DNA from: Sthenelais limicola
Taxonomy: Eukaryota > Annelida > Polychaeta > Phyllodocida > Sigalionidae
Length of the DNA stretch: 64,000 nt
NCBI GenBank assembly: GCA_942159475.1
Contig: OW804096.1
Location: 130,438,941 to 130,502,940, forward strand
Direction of reading: 5' to 3'
The position numbers and the translations under genes were made by a program. Each line of letters opens with the position of its first letter. The first letter of the stretch is position 1. Of the stretch, positions 25,509-39,132 are shown in pieces. A model generated the notes under the pieces. It had not been told where the DNA came from. It made no database searches and was given only the letters and a program-made list of their open reading frames with translations.

Positions 25509-28500
25509 ACAGAACAGGCGCTCGCCCACTCGCAATTGTGAGTTGGTTTAATATGCTGGACGAGTACTGTTGAGAGTGCGCTGGTCAGTCTTCTCGAGTA
25601 CCAAGAATCGGTCAAAAATATTTTGGCTACACCCTTTAATTAAATAAGTAAAACGCAGGATTTCCACATAAATCACCAACAAAGGGAGCCAATCAACTGC
25701 CGAAAGAGCACTTAACTTGACAAGTGTAAGATAATAACCAAAGAAACTTTTGCGACTGTTCTACAAATCTACAAATCATACCATTTGATCTGATACTGAC
25801 TTGTATTAGTTAATATCTAATAGACTAATTTGAAAGAACGAGTTTTTAGTTTGTTGTTAATTTGCATGAATTGTGCAAATAATGCATAATTATGAGCACA
25901 GCCCAAATTTGGCCGTGTCGCTATAAAAGGTGTCTTATAATATTAGAACATGAATAAATAAACACAAGTGAGTTTTGCATACATGTACGAACGAGCCTCT
26001 AGGGCAGATATCCCGCTCATTGGTAGGACTGCATGAAATTGCGTCCAAGCGCATTGATATTGTGCGAAAGTACCTTTATTCATTAAACTGTGATTGTCAT
26101 AGGAAAGATGGGAAAAGGTTAATATCAGTGAGTGCTGCATACTTATACATTATTGTTTCTGACGCTATTTCTGACGCTATTTTGATTGGTTACGTAAATC
26201 TAGTTCTAGATCCTATCCGTCCTATATCCACCAACACTTACTTATACTTGGTGAAATTATTGGACTATATATGATCAAACTACTACTTCAATGCTTAATG
26301 AAATTTATGACAGGTATTTGATAAAATGTCGCCGGTAAAAAACACAATTGCCCTAGACAAGCTCCATGAAATACATTATGCAATTGACTAAAAGAGTTTA
26401 ACATCGGGAGCTTATGTTTATCATCAACGTAAATGCCTTGACTGTAACATCTAGCATAGGTCGGGATAAATTACCCAACGTCACGATTCCTGCTTCCTCT
26501 ATACTTATCTATTAGGAAGATTCAATTAGTTTGCACTGTAGTGCACCTCTAGAAACCAGTATCTGAGTAGCTGTTGCTTATGGCGTCATACAGAACATTT
26601 TATTTTACTAATACAGTCCACATTTCCAAGCAACAACTATCTTGTGATCCACACAATTTCAAATAATCCTCGAATTATCTTTGATATTTAACCAAGAGAA
26701 GTTCAATATTTATTCCATCTTCTCCCCCATAATCAGGCGGTATGTAAAGATCAGAGACAGGTTCACAATTTGAATTTGGTGATTGATTTGTCCTGACTAC
26801 CCAAACGGTGTTCCCCTTTCATTCTCTCTGGTGCTATAGAACAGAATGATGGCAGCATAATATGGGAGCGTAGAATACCAACTTGCAGTGATGCTCATTT
26901 ATTCTGCTGGGGAAGCAGGATAATGGGTGATCAGGACGGATCCTTTGGCATCAGATGAACAAAGCCCCATTGCTGACACTCGGCACACGAAGCGCATTCA
27001 TTAAATCTTCATATCGGCCAAAAGTCTCGAGAACAATGCATACTAGATATATGATCAATTCTCCCGTGTAAATATGTCCCTGGACCTCCATCAGCCGGTT
27101 GGACACTGAACGGATGTGTGTATTATTCCATAATTCTTTTCCTATTAATCCTAATCAATGTATGCGAAGAATGTTATATGACTTACAATTCTTGACCGAG
27201 CAGGATTGCAATTTAATCAATCGTAATTATGAGATCCAATGCATTTTAAGAATGTAAAGAAATTTCAACCAGCCAACATGGTTTATATTCACCATGTGTT
27301 AGGCTTTTTTGCGTAGTAATGGTGTGGCCCTGTTAATTTTTACGATGTGCTTACTTTATCACCTGTCCACGACTAAGAGGTTTTAACAAACCACATTTTG
27401 CTATACATAACACTTACATGTACACATTTATATATCAATACATGTATTAAAGTAAAAAAATAAAACCATATATATGCCATCCATCTTTTTTTCAGCGAAG
27501 AAAGGAAGTTAACCCGTCGATACGTAGATCTAGAACTGTCCCATCAAATAACCCTATATTGCCACCATCTAATGGTGTGACGAAAGCTCTTTGGCCCCAC
27601 TCCTCAATGTGTGAGGCCCCACTCCTGGATGTGTGAAGCCCACTTAAAATGCGATATTTGTTTACCAGTTCCTCACGTACTGGCACTTTTAAAATGTGTT
27701 TGTGCTCATTGGCGGGAATTGTGTTAATAGCATTTAGGGATAAAGGAGAAATTTAAAAAATGCATGAGCATGATGGATTGGCTGCTTAATGCTTTAATGC
27801 ATGATTAAAGATGCATTCACTGCTAACTTTGATCAAAGAATAAAGGTTTCTTCTTTTTGCTTCATTCCTTCCCAACCTATGTGAGAGGTACGTACAAAGA
27901 ATATTTAAGCCTTTTGCTTATCACAATCTAGGCTCAGAACCGATCAGATGTGATAAGAATGGTGTCTCAATGGATTTCCCAATCCTGAAGTAGGTCCACC
28001 ACTACTGTCCTAATGAGATTCTAATGGAATTCTGCGGTTAGTTTTCCTCAGTTTGAAGGGATCTGATAGCCAAGACTGTACGGATCAAATGTGGAAGTTA
28101 TTGAGAAAATAATTTTGGGTCGACCATGGAGCTTTCATTATTCTTTGTCTCGTTGGAAATTATACCCCAGTCTATATTCTCCCACCTTTAGGGAGTTTCG
28201 TGCAATCACATACAGATATTAATTTACTGGCATTAAGACATTCCCCTTGTCCCAAGCGAATTGTAAGAGGTTTCTCGTTGACAACTTGCTGAACGATTCT
28301 AGTTGATGGGAAATATATATAAGGGAGTCTCCATTGAATCAATTGAAGTAGTTCATTTTCATCCTCCAAAGTATATAATATACCCCCTTTTTCATATATT
28401 TACTCATATTATATATATAATATGTTGTAAAAAATATATTCTTATTCTAGAATTTATATAACAACAACCATTTATTTCCCTCTTAATTAACTTTTCACCA

Positions 28501-28660
28501 CATCGATTATCAATGTCCCCAACGACTCACGAGCAACGAAGTCCAACTTGTGCAAAAATTAACACACCTAACGACACCTCAGCAACACCGTGCGCAACAC
28601 CGTGCAACACCCGAACTCATATAAATACTCTGTCACTACTGTAATCTGTATCATTCTCCC

Positions 28661-28687
28661 CTGATGAAGGCACCAACATGCCGAAAC
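28661..28687 (+). ncRNA. Hammerhead-ribozyme-like core, Penelope-like element motif
   Basis: CTGATGA (28661-28667) is followed by a short stem GGCA/TGCC (28669-28672 and 28679-28682) with loop CCAACA, then GAAAC (28683-28687) and GCGTTGG. These are the conserved core blocks of hammerhead ribozymes, known from Penelope-like retroelement terminal repeats. One extra A sits between CTGATGA and the stem, and the outer stems are not clear, so activity is doubtful. No Penelope reverse transcriptase was seen nearby; this is probably a solo remnant. Confidence 0.45.
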
Positions 28688-30110
28688 GCGTTGGGAATAA
28701 ACTAGAGAAAGAAACAACCCGTTTTATCATTTGTAGGCTACTTTTCAACCATCTGTATTATATAATATATATTATATGATTGTTGTAGAAGAACAGGGAT
28801 GGATTCAATGCAAGGGGGAAAGATGCGTTATTCCAGTCCATCCCTCGAACAAACATTGACTGAGACCTTGGTGATACGCTCAATGCAAAGTCAGATAGCT
28901 TAGAAAAATGATTCCCGCCCTACCGTACTTCTCCAAATCAATGATTATTGATGGCCTCAAGCCACCCGAGCTTTCTACATGTGTAATATCAGAGCGATGT
29001 CTTGCAGGGCATCGAGCCATGAGGTTTGGGAAGCGCTATCAGTCACCGCCTATCATCATCCATGCTATGATTATCAGGAAAGGTCACTAGTAGTCCCACC
29101 AAAAGGCAGCCAAAAGCCTCTACTCTGTGGTGCATTGTACACTTTCGATGGTGATAAGTGAACCGCATTGAGACTATCTTCAAAGGTTCATTGATTCGGA
29201 TGGCAGATGATGTGTCAAGGTCTGCAATGTACAGGTTTTAATCTTTACCACCTTCCGCAGCAATCTGAATCTGGAGGACCGGAAAGTAAGATCAAAGAGT
29301 ATATATGACTACCAATATGACCTCATAGATCAACCTCTGAACGAACCGAGAAGCGAGTGTTTCTCCTGCAGCAAAAAAGTCTTTCACGAATGCGTGGTTC
29401 AATCGCAGATTCCTGAGTGAACCACCTGCCATTTGTAACTATTAAAACGATCAACCAACAGCCAGGCCCGACCGTGAAAGCAATTGCTTGAAAACCTATA
29501 CATTCTACGGCTCTTGGGAAGCAGATTTATTATTGTAAATCTTAGCACAGATAGCAGACTCTGTTCAAGCCTGAGTGGCAGTGACTCCTTTAAAAGGGGA
29601 ATATATTCCTTTTGGTCCTCTTGTTTTCGACCGGTGCCTTGAATGATCTGCTAATATTTCTACCTCCCCATGTCAGGGGACTGTTCTGGGCTTGAGGTAG
29701 AGGCGTCTTAAGCATCCATCAAATTCACACGGGAATACTCAGTGAAGTCGGTATCTGAAATGGTTGGGTGCAGTCCATCATTGGGGGCCTGCTGATATGC
29801 AACCTGTGTTCGGGACCTGACCTCATCTATAACATAGACCTTCCATATTTCAGCCTGATTACTACACTGTCCTCTTACCCGACAATTGAACAAGCTCGTT
29901 TCCTCAAAATTGCCTCGCCTCAGGCTGTAACTTTCTGCCAGGGGTATTTGTATTGTTATCATTATTTTAGACGCATCCCCTGACCAGTATTCTTGCCTGT
30001 TATATGATCGATGGGTATACTACAGTTGTAAAATCATTTTTTGAACAGCTGCATTCGCAAATTGCGTACATGCGCTTATTATGGTTAGTTCTGCCTTGGT
30101 TAGTTCTACG

Positions 30111-30146
30111 CCCCAATCCCCAACCCCCAACCCCAACCCCAACCCC
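30111..30146. repeat. (CCCCAA)n-like tract
   Basis: Five or six imperfect CCCCAA units. This is not the animal telomere repeat (TTAGGG) and is treated as a simple repeat. Confidence 0.85.
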
Positions 30147-33100
30147 GAGCAAGAAGTAGAATGCTAATGAGGCTCCTGGCCAATTTGAAACAGCTGGGGA
30201 TTTGATCGTCAAGAGTTAACCGATCCAACAGACACACATTTGAGCTATGTCTCTCAATTTAGCCCAAAGTCGCCAAATTCTGTCAGAAATTAGACAGATG
30301 TCAGAATCAGAATATGAGCAGACCTATATTTTAAACGCTCTCAAATTTCTTGCAAAGTCTGTTATGCTAGATTCATACGAACTTTTCTGCCCCAGTTCTG
30401 TTCACCTGTAATTTGTATTCGCAAAGATGCGGTCTATTTATACAGTGCGTCCACGTACGTACTGACCCAGTTGGTCTACTTCAAACCTCACGTAAAACCA
30501 CTATAGCTGTGTGCAGCAGGGAATTAATCTAGGAGACATTTCACTTATATCTAGCCTTTACATTAAGCTAATCAGTCGATAGTTACCTTGGCAAGGTCTT
30601 TCGTATGTGTCCCCCCACTCCAGTTAATAGTTTCATTACTTGCTTCTGTGCAACACCGCTGAGCTGAGGGTGAAGGGGAAGTTGGATGGGAATGGAGGCG
30701 AGTAAGACCTCAGCTGGTTCCTCACAACCATGTGTCAATAAATCTTACACCATGATCACCAGTATATCATCAAGGATCAGAGTCCCCAAAAAAACAGGCG
30801 CCCACTTCCAACACTGCCCTGAAATACCTGGTGTAAATTTACATATGCTCGGTAGGATAACCCACTGCGCTTGGCGGGCGGAACCTACGAGGTCATATAT
30901 GCTGACATGTCTGCAGTGTTTGAAGTGTTCTCTAAATCGTGATATATAACCCTTGGTTGGACACCTTGCTCGGGGATCATATACCTGGTTGCCATTATTC
31001 GCCCATAATCACGCCTCCTGGTCATAATGTATTACGGGCGTTGGAAAAGAGAGATACCATTTACAATATACAATACATATAATCACCTAAGAGGTAAATG
31101 ATTTTGAGCCGGGGTGGTCCACAACTACTGATATTCGGCCCCTCTGTGTCCCCATATAATATGTGGTAAACAAATCAAGAGTTGTTGTCTTTTAAAATGT
31201 GGTATTTAATAATATTATGTCTATAGATACACAATTCTAAAAGCTTCTATCCTTGACCGCTTACCTTGAAGGTATCTTGAATTACTTCTATCATACAATT
31301 TTATATTCGACAGAGTATGGCGCCGTGTGCCCGTGTTCTATTGCACCACCTAGGAATTTCAAATGGGTACGACGTGACGAACTCTGTATTGCCTGATGAA
31401 AGTCAAGGACTCGTCAGAATGAAAATCTCTTTATACAAGAATACGTGGGGACCTAATGCATCAATCGAGAAGTGGTGACATTCGTGGACACGCCTGGGGA
31501 ACCCGACGTGGCTTGCAAAAGATTGTAAGCCAATTAGAACGGTGATATACAACATGAGGAACGCAGGAAAATAAGTACATAGTGACTATCTCCTCCTCAA
31601 GTGAAGCAACCGAAAGTCTAATGTGATTGTATTCTTGTGAGGGATGTTGAGCACCTACGTTTTATCCTCAAGGGCATAATGCATACTCCCATAAGGGCGC
31701 TCGGCAACGCTTAAAACCTCATGTTTATTTGGTATTCAGGAGTGGACCCGGGATTCTTTGAGACAATAAGAGGCCTGATAATTGCATTAAACCATAACTT
31801 GAAAGCTTCTCAACAGTAATCAACAGAACGGCCCTGATATGAGATCCATGCCGACGCACTGCCGATCCACTGGCATCAAATGACTGTGTGTTGTTCAACT
31901 CTTCAATCAGTTTCATATTTTACAAAATAACGGTTTTGATAAATAATCTAAATGACGATGGAGCCCCTTTACTTACCAGTTATTCCCTGCCTTCTCATAA
32001 AATTGCCTTTTAATGTTTGTAAAATAATATAAATTGCAACTTTTGGATGGGATACTATAATGATAAAATACTAATGAATTTCTGGTGAGAGATCGAGAAA
32101 CAATTGACCATATTTAAAACCAGAAAGGAGGCGAGAGATTTAGGAATTGCTATTGACATATTTAGCATGAATTATTAAGATCATTATTTGATTTAGTATT
32201 TCAATTGGTATCCGATATAAATTATGTATTTCCATTTCAATGCAGACATTGCGATTCCTAGAAATACATGTGGATGAGTGTAGATGATAGAATAATGAGG
32301 ATTCGAAGTCCTGAGTAATGCCCAGATATTCGCACCTACTTACTGTGTCCGAACCGTCACCGCTCGCGTTAGGACGTCATTCAAAGGGGCATCCTTGGCT
32401 GCCCATTGATTGCCTCTATCCCTTCCCCGCCCACTGCAAAAAGCGTCCCACTCTCATCCCACTCAAACATCCATTAGCAGGAAACTGGTTGTATGGTACA
32501 GAATTAATGACCAACATTAATGACAGTTCTATCACGATATATTTTCTACTTTCCTGCACGATTTTGCAACTGGACAACTGCATATGCTTCATTTATTTCT
32601 ACCCATATTATTTCTGTGTAATTAACACCCAATACGATAGAAACTATAAGTATGCAGTCTGTTTTATGTAGTATTATATTATGGTATACGTGCTGCTGTA
32701 TGAAGCTCTGGTGGGCCATGTTTCAAAGCAGACAATATTCCTCTGTTTTGGAGATATTTTTTCCTCAATCAGGCACTGTACTGATTTATGGGGGTTGTCT
32801 TATCATTTATAATACTATATTATTTATCCTTCAGTATTCATCGAGGGTTGATGAAACATTGACTATTGAATTGCTCTTCTATACTGTTTTTGTTCTCTCG
32901 TGAAATTGGCAGAGCAAAGTCAACCTCCCAGCGGCCATCTCTCCGGGCGAGCTGTGTACTACTTCTGACTGCGATATCTATTCTGGATGCTGTTCAATAT
33001 TCATGCAAGCATACACAATGTAAAAACTGTTATTTCGCACAATCTTCCAGGCTCCTTATCAGCCATACAAGTGCCTGTCACCAATACCTTGGGGGAATAT

Positions 33101-36100
33101 GGGGAGATTAATTATCGCTTTTTATGTTCGATTTTTATGTTTGTCAACGGGCCAACTGAGCTGGAGAAAAAAGCAATGCCTAATAAACTTCACTCTAGAA
33201 CAGTCCCACAGGTATCGGTTAATCTATCAACTGTTTAGCTTAGCGATAGGTAGAAGCGGCTATCTGAAATTAGTATCAAACTCTATATGCACCTTTTTTA
33301 TCCATCTCTATAGGTTTTAATCTCTCATGACCATTTTACTGCTGAGGTTGATCGGCCTATCGACACATTACTTTATTTTGATATCCACCCCATTTCTGAT
33401 AGGAGTTTGGTCCCAAGTACCAACGAAAAAGAAATCTGATTATTTTTCTCGTTTACGGACCAAACGATGTTGTCAAGAAAAGCGTAAGATGAGCACATGA
33501 AGTCTCGATCGTCGCCTGATTTAATATATATAATACTTGTGGGCCCTTTTATTGCTTTCGGGGTTTCTGCAAAGCACACAGCTCTTCTATAGAAGCGACT
33601 AAAGTTAAAGGCTACTTTAATGATTATCATGTTTATTTCTAAAATGCATGATTATCCTGGCTTGTATGAACGACGAAATAAAAATAAAGAGGACCTTCCA
33701 TAAATTATATTATATCTAAGCACGCAGGGAGAGTAATCTTGTATCTTTTGAATATAGTATCGTGGAAACAACGACTGTATATCCAAGAACACTTAGAATT
33801 TCACCGGTTAGTTACAAGCATAGGGAGAATAGCATTAACCCCATGGTCATAATAGACCCCAAATACCTTATTATAAATCAATAGTTATTGCATCTGCAGG
33901 CACAACCCTCCGGAGAGTCAATGAAAGCGATTTTTCGGACGTAGCTAAGGTCAGACACCAACCTGATACTAATAAGCGTTGACTCCCGATGTGAGCAACC
34001 ACCCAGCCATCGTATCTTGATAATAGAGACAGCGGCAAATGGCTGTGCCTGTTTGATGTCTGGCGAGGAGCTTGATTAGCTCTGCCGATACATTTTGTGA
34101 TGGATATATCACTTGTATACATATAAGCATCATTTTCAGTTCAGCCTTGTAGTGACTGTACAGTAGATTCCCGAACGAACAACTGTGCCACGGGCATGTT
34201 AGAGAGTGAAGCAATCCCACGGTTAATTACCAATTTTATATTGGATGACATAGCCAAGTGCCTGTCCCTACGTTTTCTAATGTCTGTGTTTTCAAAGTGT
34301 CACCCGGGCCGAGCTTATTAGTAAAGACAGAGGATGATGGGTGACTTCAAAAGCACAAACATTGTGGCAGTAGCCAAAGGGAAGTGAAGAGTTAGTTAGA
34401 TTGTATTGGAAAATGTATTCCACCAAGCATCACTCGTTTCACCATTTACTTTGGATGACAAATATAAAATTATTCCAGCTTTGTGATTAATACTTCTGCT
34501 AGGCATGTTTTCTTACACCACTTTGATGAGTTAAGTGATGATGAAACGTGTATGAATATATCAAGGCGATGCTATGGGTTCTGCAAAGGTCGGAGAAGAT
34601 ATTGTATCTACTGGGGAACAATCTTAATGGTTGACTTTGACCAAGGAGAGGTGAGCTCCGTATTTTAATGAGATTGTTTACTCATTACCAATTGCTTTTT
34701 GCACCTTTTGATTGATAAATTGGGACTTATTTTCACATGGAAACAATCAGAACATAAAGGTATGTGAATCCCCTGACAGAAACATCTCTCTACAGCTTCG
34801 GTTTACTTCAAAACATGTCCATCGAAGTTACCTTTTGGCAGCACATTACTTACTCCTATGTGCACACATACAGTACAGTAATACATCATATCAATTCACT
34901 TGTCTAGACAAAAAATATATTGGGGCGACACAGATCACATGTTTGGCAAGGAAATATTCGTTACCAGCCATAGATGGCTAACCACCCATTTATCATGATC
35001 TTAACAACAAAGGAACTGTTTATCGCAAGTTATAGGTTCTAACCTCTGTTTTCTGGGTTAGGCTCTCGGTGGCAATTTATTTACAATAATATAATTTCTA
35101 TGAGGGCAACATGCTTATGAAATAATTATGTTCATTTCTGTTACAGCTGACAGTTGAGTCACAGTACTCAGTTTTTTCACATTTTCGCTTTCTGTTTGGC
35201 TGATAATGCAATAATTCTTCCCTATTGATTGAATTAAGTTTATAATCTGTATATTCTCCACATTTTGAAAATTTACTACTAAGGTCTTACGTGCTTTTAA
35301 AATGCATTAGGTCCTGTTTAGGTACTTAATATGGATGAGTTAATGATGAGTGAATTGGCATTGATCATATTTTGGATGCAAAATAAATGGATTTCCTTTG
35401 ACTTCGGGGTACGTCCGTTTTTCTGATGTGTCTCGATTAGTTCCAACCTTCCATCGTGCCATTTGCTATAAGAATTTTCATCTATTCTAAGCACTCTGTT
35501 TAATATAAGGGAGACTGAAGCGTTTATCAATAGGGTTAAAAACAGTAATGGAGATCCATCGATTTGAACTAACTGTCATGAGGTTCAAGTCAGTTTGTTT
35601 TACTTAGTCAGGTGGATTAAGACTTGAGTAACCGCGTCTTTACTATGGTAACCTTCGATTGTTTCTTCTCCAAGCATCTGGTGCTTGTCAGAAGTTGGTC
35701 TGGAGATTACATGAAGAGTCATGTTGGTTGGCAAAGGTGTAATGCGTAATATTACACCTACTTGGATTGCATCATTAATCGCTAGCAAACGGTTCACATT
35801 TCCGTCACTCAGTGCCTGAGTGAAGCCACATTTTAAGTTAAGTAAGAGCTAATGATTTCAAAATCTCTCATGCTGGATGTCATGGAATATGTAATGACTA
35901 AGCCGTTTAAGTGCAGCGCCAGTGTTTGTTGGCCATGGCAGGGGCTTTTATCCTCAGTCAAGGCGTGGGGAGAAGCAATAATTACGTTCACCAATGCCCT
36001 CTATTTTAGCCTGGGCAAACCAAAGGTAATTCCAAAATGATTCGCCTGAACGAGAGCAATAATTAACGGCGTGTATTCATCATGAATCACTCAACAGTGA

Positions 36101-36726
36101 TATGAATGAGTTATTAGCCAAAGAGCAGAAGCGGGCCATTGCAACTGCTATAAGTGAGCCCATTTGTGTGTTAAGTGGTGAGTTGAACCTTTCCTCACAG
36201 TTTTTCATTGGGTGGTCTTCATAAACCCATGACATATATCCTGAAAGACTTCTGAATGTATAATCCAGAGAGTATGAGTGTGAACAAACTTTTTTGCCCC
36301 CCGAATGACATGGAATTTGTTCTCATTATACAAAAGTAATGTATTCGCCATCACATTTCTACATATGTTTTAATTTCACCCATGAAATGTGGCATCTATC
36401 TTCATTAGGCACCCTGAATAATTTAATCAGGGAAATGGACGGATAAATGGGGATGTTCAATCGGCGGCCCAAATGTAATTTTGGAAGATTATGATATAAT
36501 AAGACTGGAAAAAGAGAACATATTGATATGATTTGATACCAAGTGTAATTCTTAAATCATGTTATTAGGACTCAGACTGAGAACAAGATGTTCTAAAACA
36601 GATTCCTGAATAGAGATATTTTAAATTTTAAAAAGTACATGGAGAAGATGAAAAGCTTCGGAACCTATTGTATGTGATATGTTATCTTAAAGTTATATAT
36701 ATCTGAACCTCTGTTTTATATGGTTT

Positions 36727-37251
36727 TTTAAAATTTTTATTACAAATTTGGCCAAACAGTTACATTCATCTTCAATTACAAAAATACGCGTGTCCACCCT
36801 GTGGATGTTTTCCTGCGTTGCCTACAACCTTTATCAATTATCTCTACGATTCTACACATTACTTTAATCATATACAACTCCACTACAAATTGACGTTTAC
36901 ACAATCTTCCTATAACTTGACCTCAATACGAATAACAAAACCTGCTTAGTACAATCATCATAATTCTATACATCATTCAGTTATATTTATATGCTAATAG
37001 ACTCCTCAAAGCTCTTTGTCTATGCTGTTCATACTTAATCGCCTAGCCCTAATAAGGGCTGTATATAAAATTAAGGGACTAATTAAAAACTGCTTTCTCG
37101 CAGCATCTAGACAATATTTTCTTCAAATCTCGACCAATACAGGTCCTTCAATTTTTCGCCCAAACCCCTTGGATCCTACACTAACTAACTTACACTTTAC
37201 TATACTAACATCTGTTTACCCTGCCAAGGGTAGCTTTGTCTATTTTTAGGC
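36727..37251 (-). mobile_element. Possible retroposed or LINE 3' sequence
   Basis: The stretch has strong strand asymmetry (G is rare on the plus strand) and, read on the minus strand, ends in TTGTAATAAAAATTTTAAAA, like a polyadenylated copy. It begins next to a G12 tract. No protein is recognised. Confidence 0.25.
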
Positions 37252-37263
37252 GGGGGGGGGGGG
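37252..37263. repeat. G12 homopolymer
   Basis: Twelve consecutive G at the edge of the possible retroposed sequence ending at 37251. Confidence 0.9.
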
Positions 37264-38924
37264 ATCACTAACCACTGGTCAAGGAGCAGTAGACTACCAG
37301 CCATTTCACTCATTGAACTGGTCTCAGCGAGGCAAGTTCCTTGATTTGTTTGTCTTTTATCTGTAACGACGTTCTTACAAATTATGTCATTTCTATTTTC
37401 CATTCTGCTTTGTAAGGGTTACTAAAAGGACAGCCTCAAAGAAGCCGAGGGAAACCAGTCGAGGCTTCTTGCTCGAAATGAAGATACCATAAGAACGAGA
37501 AAATAAGTACACAAGAAATCATGACAAGACCTCTATATTGTCGCAAAATCATGAATAAAGTATTGGCGCGCAAACTGTGAGACGGACTGGCGCCGAAAGA
37601 TATGGCCAAAATACGCCAGAACCTGTTAAATCTAAACATAAATACAGAATAATATGTATTTTCAACGTCAATTATCATGGTCAAAGTATTGTCTAAAAGA
37701 AATATTACAAAATTTAAATAATCATGATACAACGCAAGCAACTAGGGATGATATAAGATTCTTTGGACAAAACAAAATCATTGACTACTCAATAACAAGA
37801 ACACCACCTAGCTTATATACCAGAGAACTTCCTGCAATTGCTAAGCAGAGGGAATTATGTATAGGTCTTTTCCTAGGTCATTATTTAGAGAAAATAATGC
37901 GTATCTTTCATATGCACACACGTATATATATCATCGTCTTTGGAAATGGCATTTGATTTTTGGTTCACCCTCTTTTTATGGATAGAAATGGAAAGATATA
38001 TCAACCAGATGTGTGACTACATTACAACAATTTTGTGCAGTAATCAGATATGCAACAGTTAGGATACGTGTCCAATTCTACCGAAGAAAGATAATAAAAT
38101 AACAATAATGCGATTTTTATAATGCTATTGACTGATTGGAAGGCACCAGCATTTGGTGATGATCAAGAAAAAAACTTATAACGAAAATATTTGTATGAAA
38201 TGTAGAATTAATAGAAATAGAATTTATATTCGATATTCCAAGATATTCCGCCCATATTCCGACCATAGAGTGCCAGCATCTCACCACCATTTCATCAACC
38301 ATCTTTATTTTACAAAGACATTTCATGAGAAAAAAACCATTGTTGCAAATTAGATTGATCATTGTTTTTTAATTCGATTTTCACTGCACTCTACAAATAC
38401 CAACTGTACCTAGATCACCTGCCTAAAGTCATCCAAGTGACAGGGACAACAAACAAGGAGCCAACTCCGAAAGGTCAGTTTTTCCTCCTTGGTTCCCTAT
38501 AGATATGTCAGTATAATATTAGGTTAGAAGTTCAGTACACAAACCTATGCGTCATAGGATGACTCCGCATAGGTTGGACAAGGATCCCCCCTTTCCTGTC
38601 ATTCCCGGATGATCTGGTTTTAAGATTCGCATAACAGATAACTTACCTTTTTAAGACTCAAATATAGTAATTAACCTTATAGAGATGAATGTAGTGAATC
38701 TCAGATGTGGTCCTTCCTAGGAGGAAATCCAGCCTATCAGTATCATTGCCACTTTAGTAACCAGTCTGAACTCTGTCCTCAAAGCAGCTGCGGCGGATAG
38801 GGATGATGATGCGGGTTGCTTAGCTTTTGGCTGGGTTTGTGTTGTATGCGTTGGCATAAGAGTACAACTCAAATAGATGTTAGGTCGGCAGCCCTGCTGC
38901 TGGACCCCCTATCTCCGCTGTTAG

Positions 38925-39122
38925 CTGGGGTGCAGGCCGGGAGCAGGCAGCTCAGACTCCTTCACAGAGGAGAGGAGGAGGACATGGGTGGAGATCACCA
39001 TGGAGGATGTCTCCTCGGAGGAGTATAGCGATGGGAGTGGTAGCAGTAGTGGAGGAGGAGGTGGTGGCGGTGGTGGTGGTTGTGGTGGTGGTATATTGTT
39101 GCTCCTTGCCTACAAGTTGTGA
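38925..39122 (+). CDS. Possible terminal coding exon with Gly-rich end
   Basis: A pyrimidine-rich acceptor (CTATCTCCGCTGTTAG) precedes 38925. The frame then stays open for 65 codons to TGA at 39120-39122. The translation has a Ser/Glu/Asp-rich part (Ser-Asp-Ser-Phe-Thr-Glu-Glu-Arg and later Val-Ser-Ser-Glu-Glu-Tyr-Ser-Asp), a Gly-rich run from GGA/GGT triplets, and a hydrophobic end. AATAAA follows 4 bases after the stop. Upstream exons were not identified, and no domain is recognised. The triplet repeat could also keep frames open by chance: the opposite strand reads Thr-rich. Confidence 0.3.
   Translation: MGCRPGAGSSDSFTEERRRTWVEITMEDVSSEEYSDGSGSSSGGGGGGGGGGCGGGILLLLAYKL
39039..39095. repeat. 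GGA/GGT triplet repeat
   Basis: Imperfect GGT/GGA/AGT triplets within the candidate terminal exon. Confidence 0.9.
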
Positions 39123-39126
39123 GAGA

Positions 39127-39132
39127 AATAAA
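39127..39132 (+). promoter_or_regulatory. Candidate poly(A) signal AATAAA
   Basis: It lies just after the stop of the candidate terminal exon, in AGAGAAATAAAGACATATT. It would give a very short 3' UTR and is only as good as the exon call. Confidence 0.25.

Larger units (their letters stand above)
21659..38924. other. Long interval without a supported gene
   Basis: Apart from the tandem repeat at 24101, simple repeats, the hammerhead-like motif at 28661 and a possible retroposed tail near 37000, I see nothing I can support. Open frames of 60-120 codons occur at the rate expected in AT-rich DNA and overlap on both strands. Confidence 0.6.

Noticed and set aside
29708..29962. 84-codon minus frame with two Cys and mixed composition
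   Set aside because: No recognisable domain and an equally open overlapping plus frame; splice signals unconvincing.
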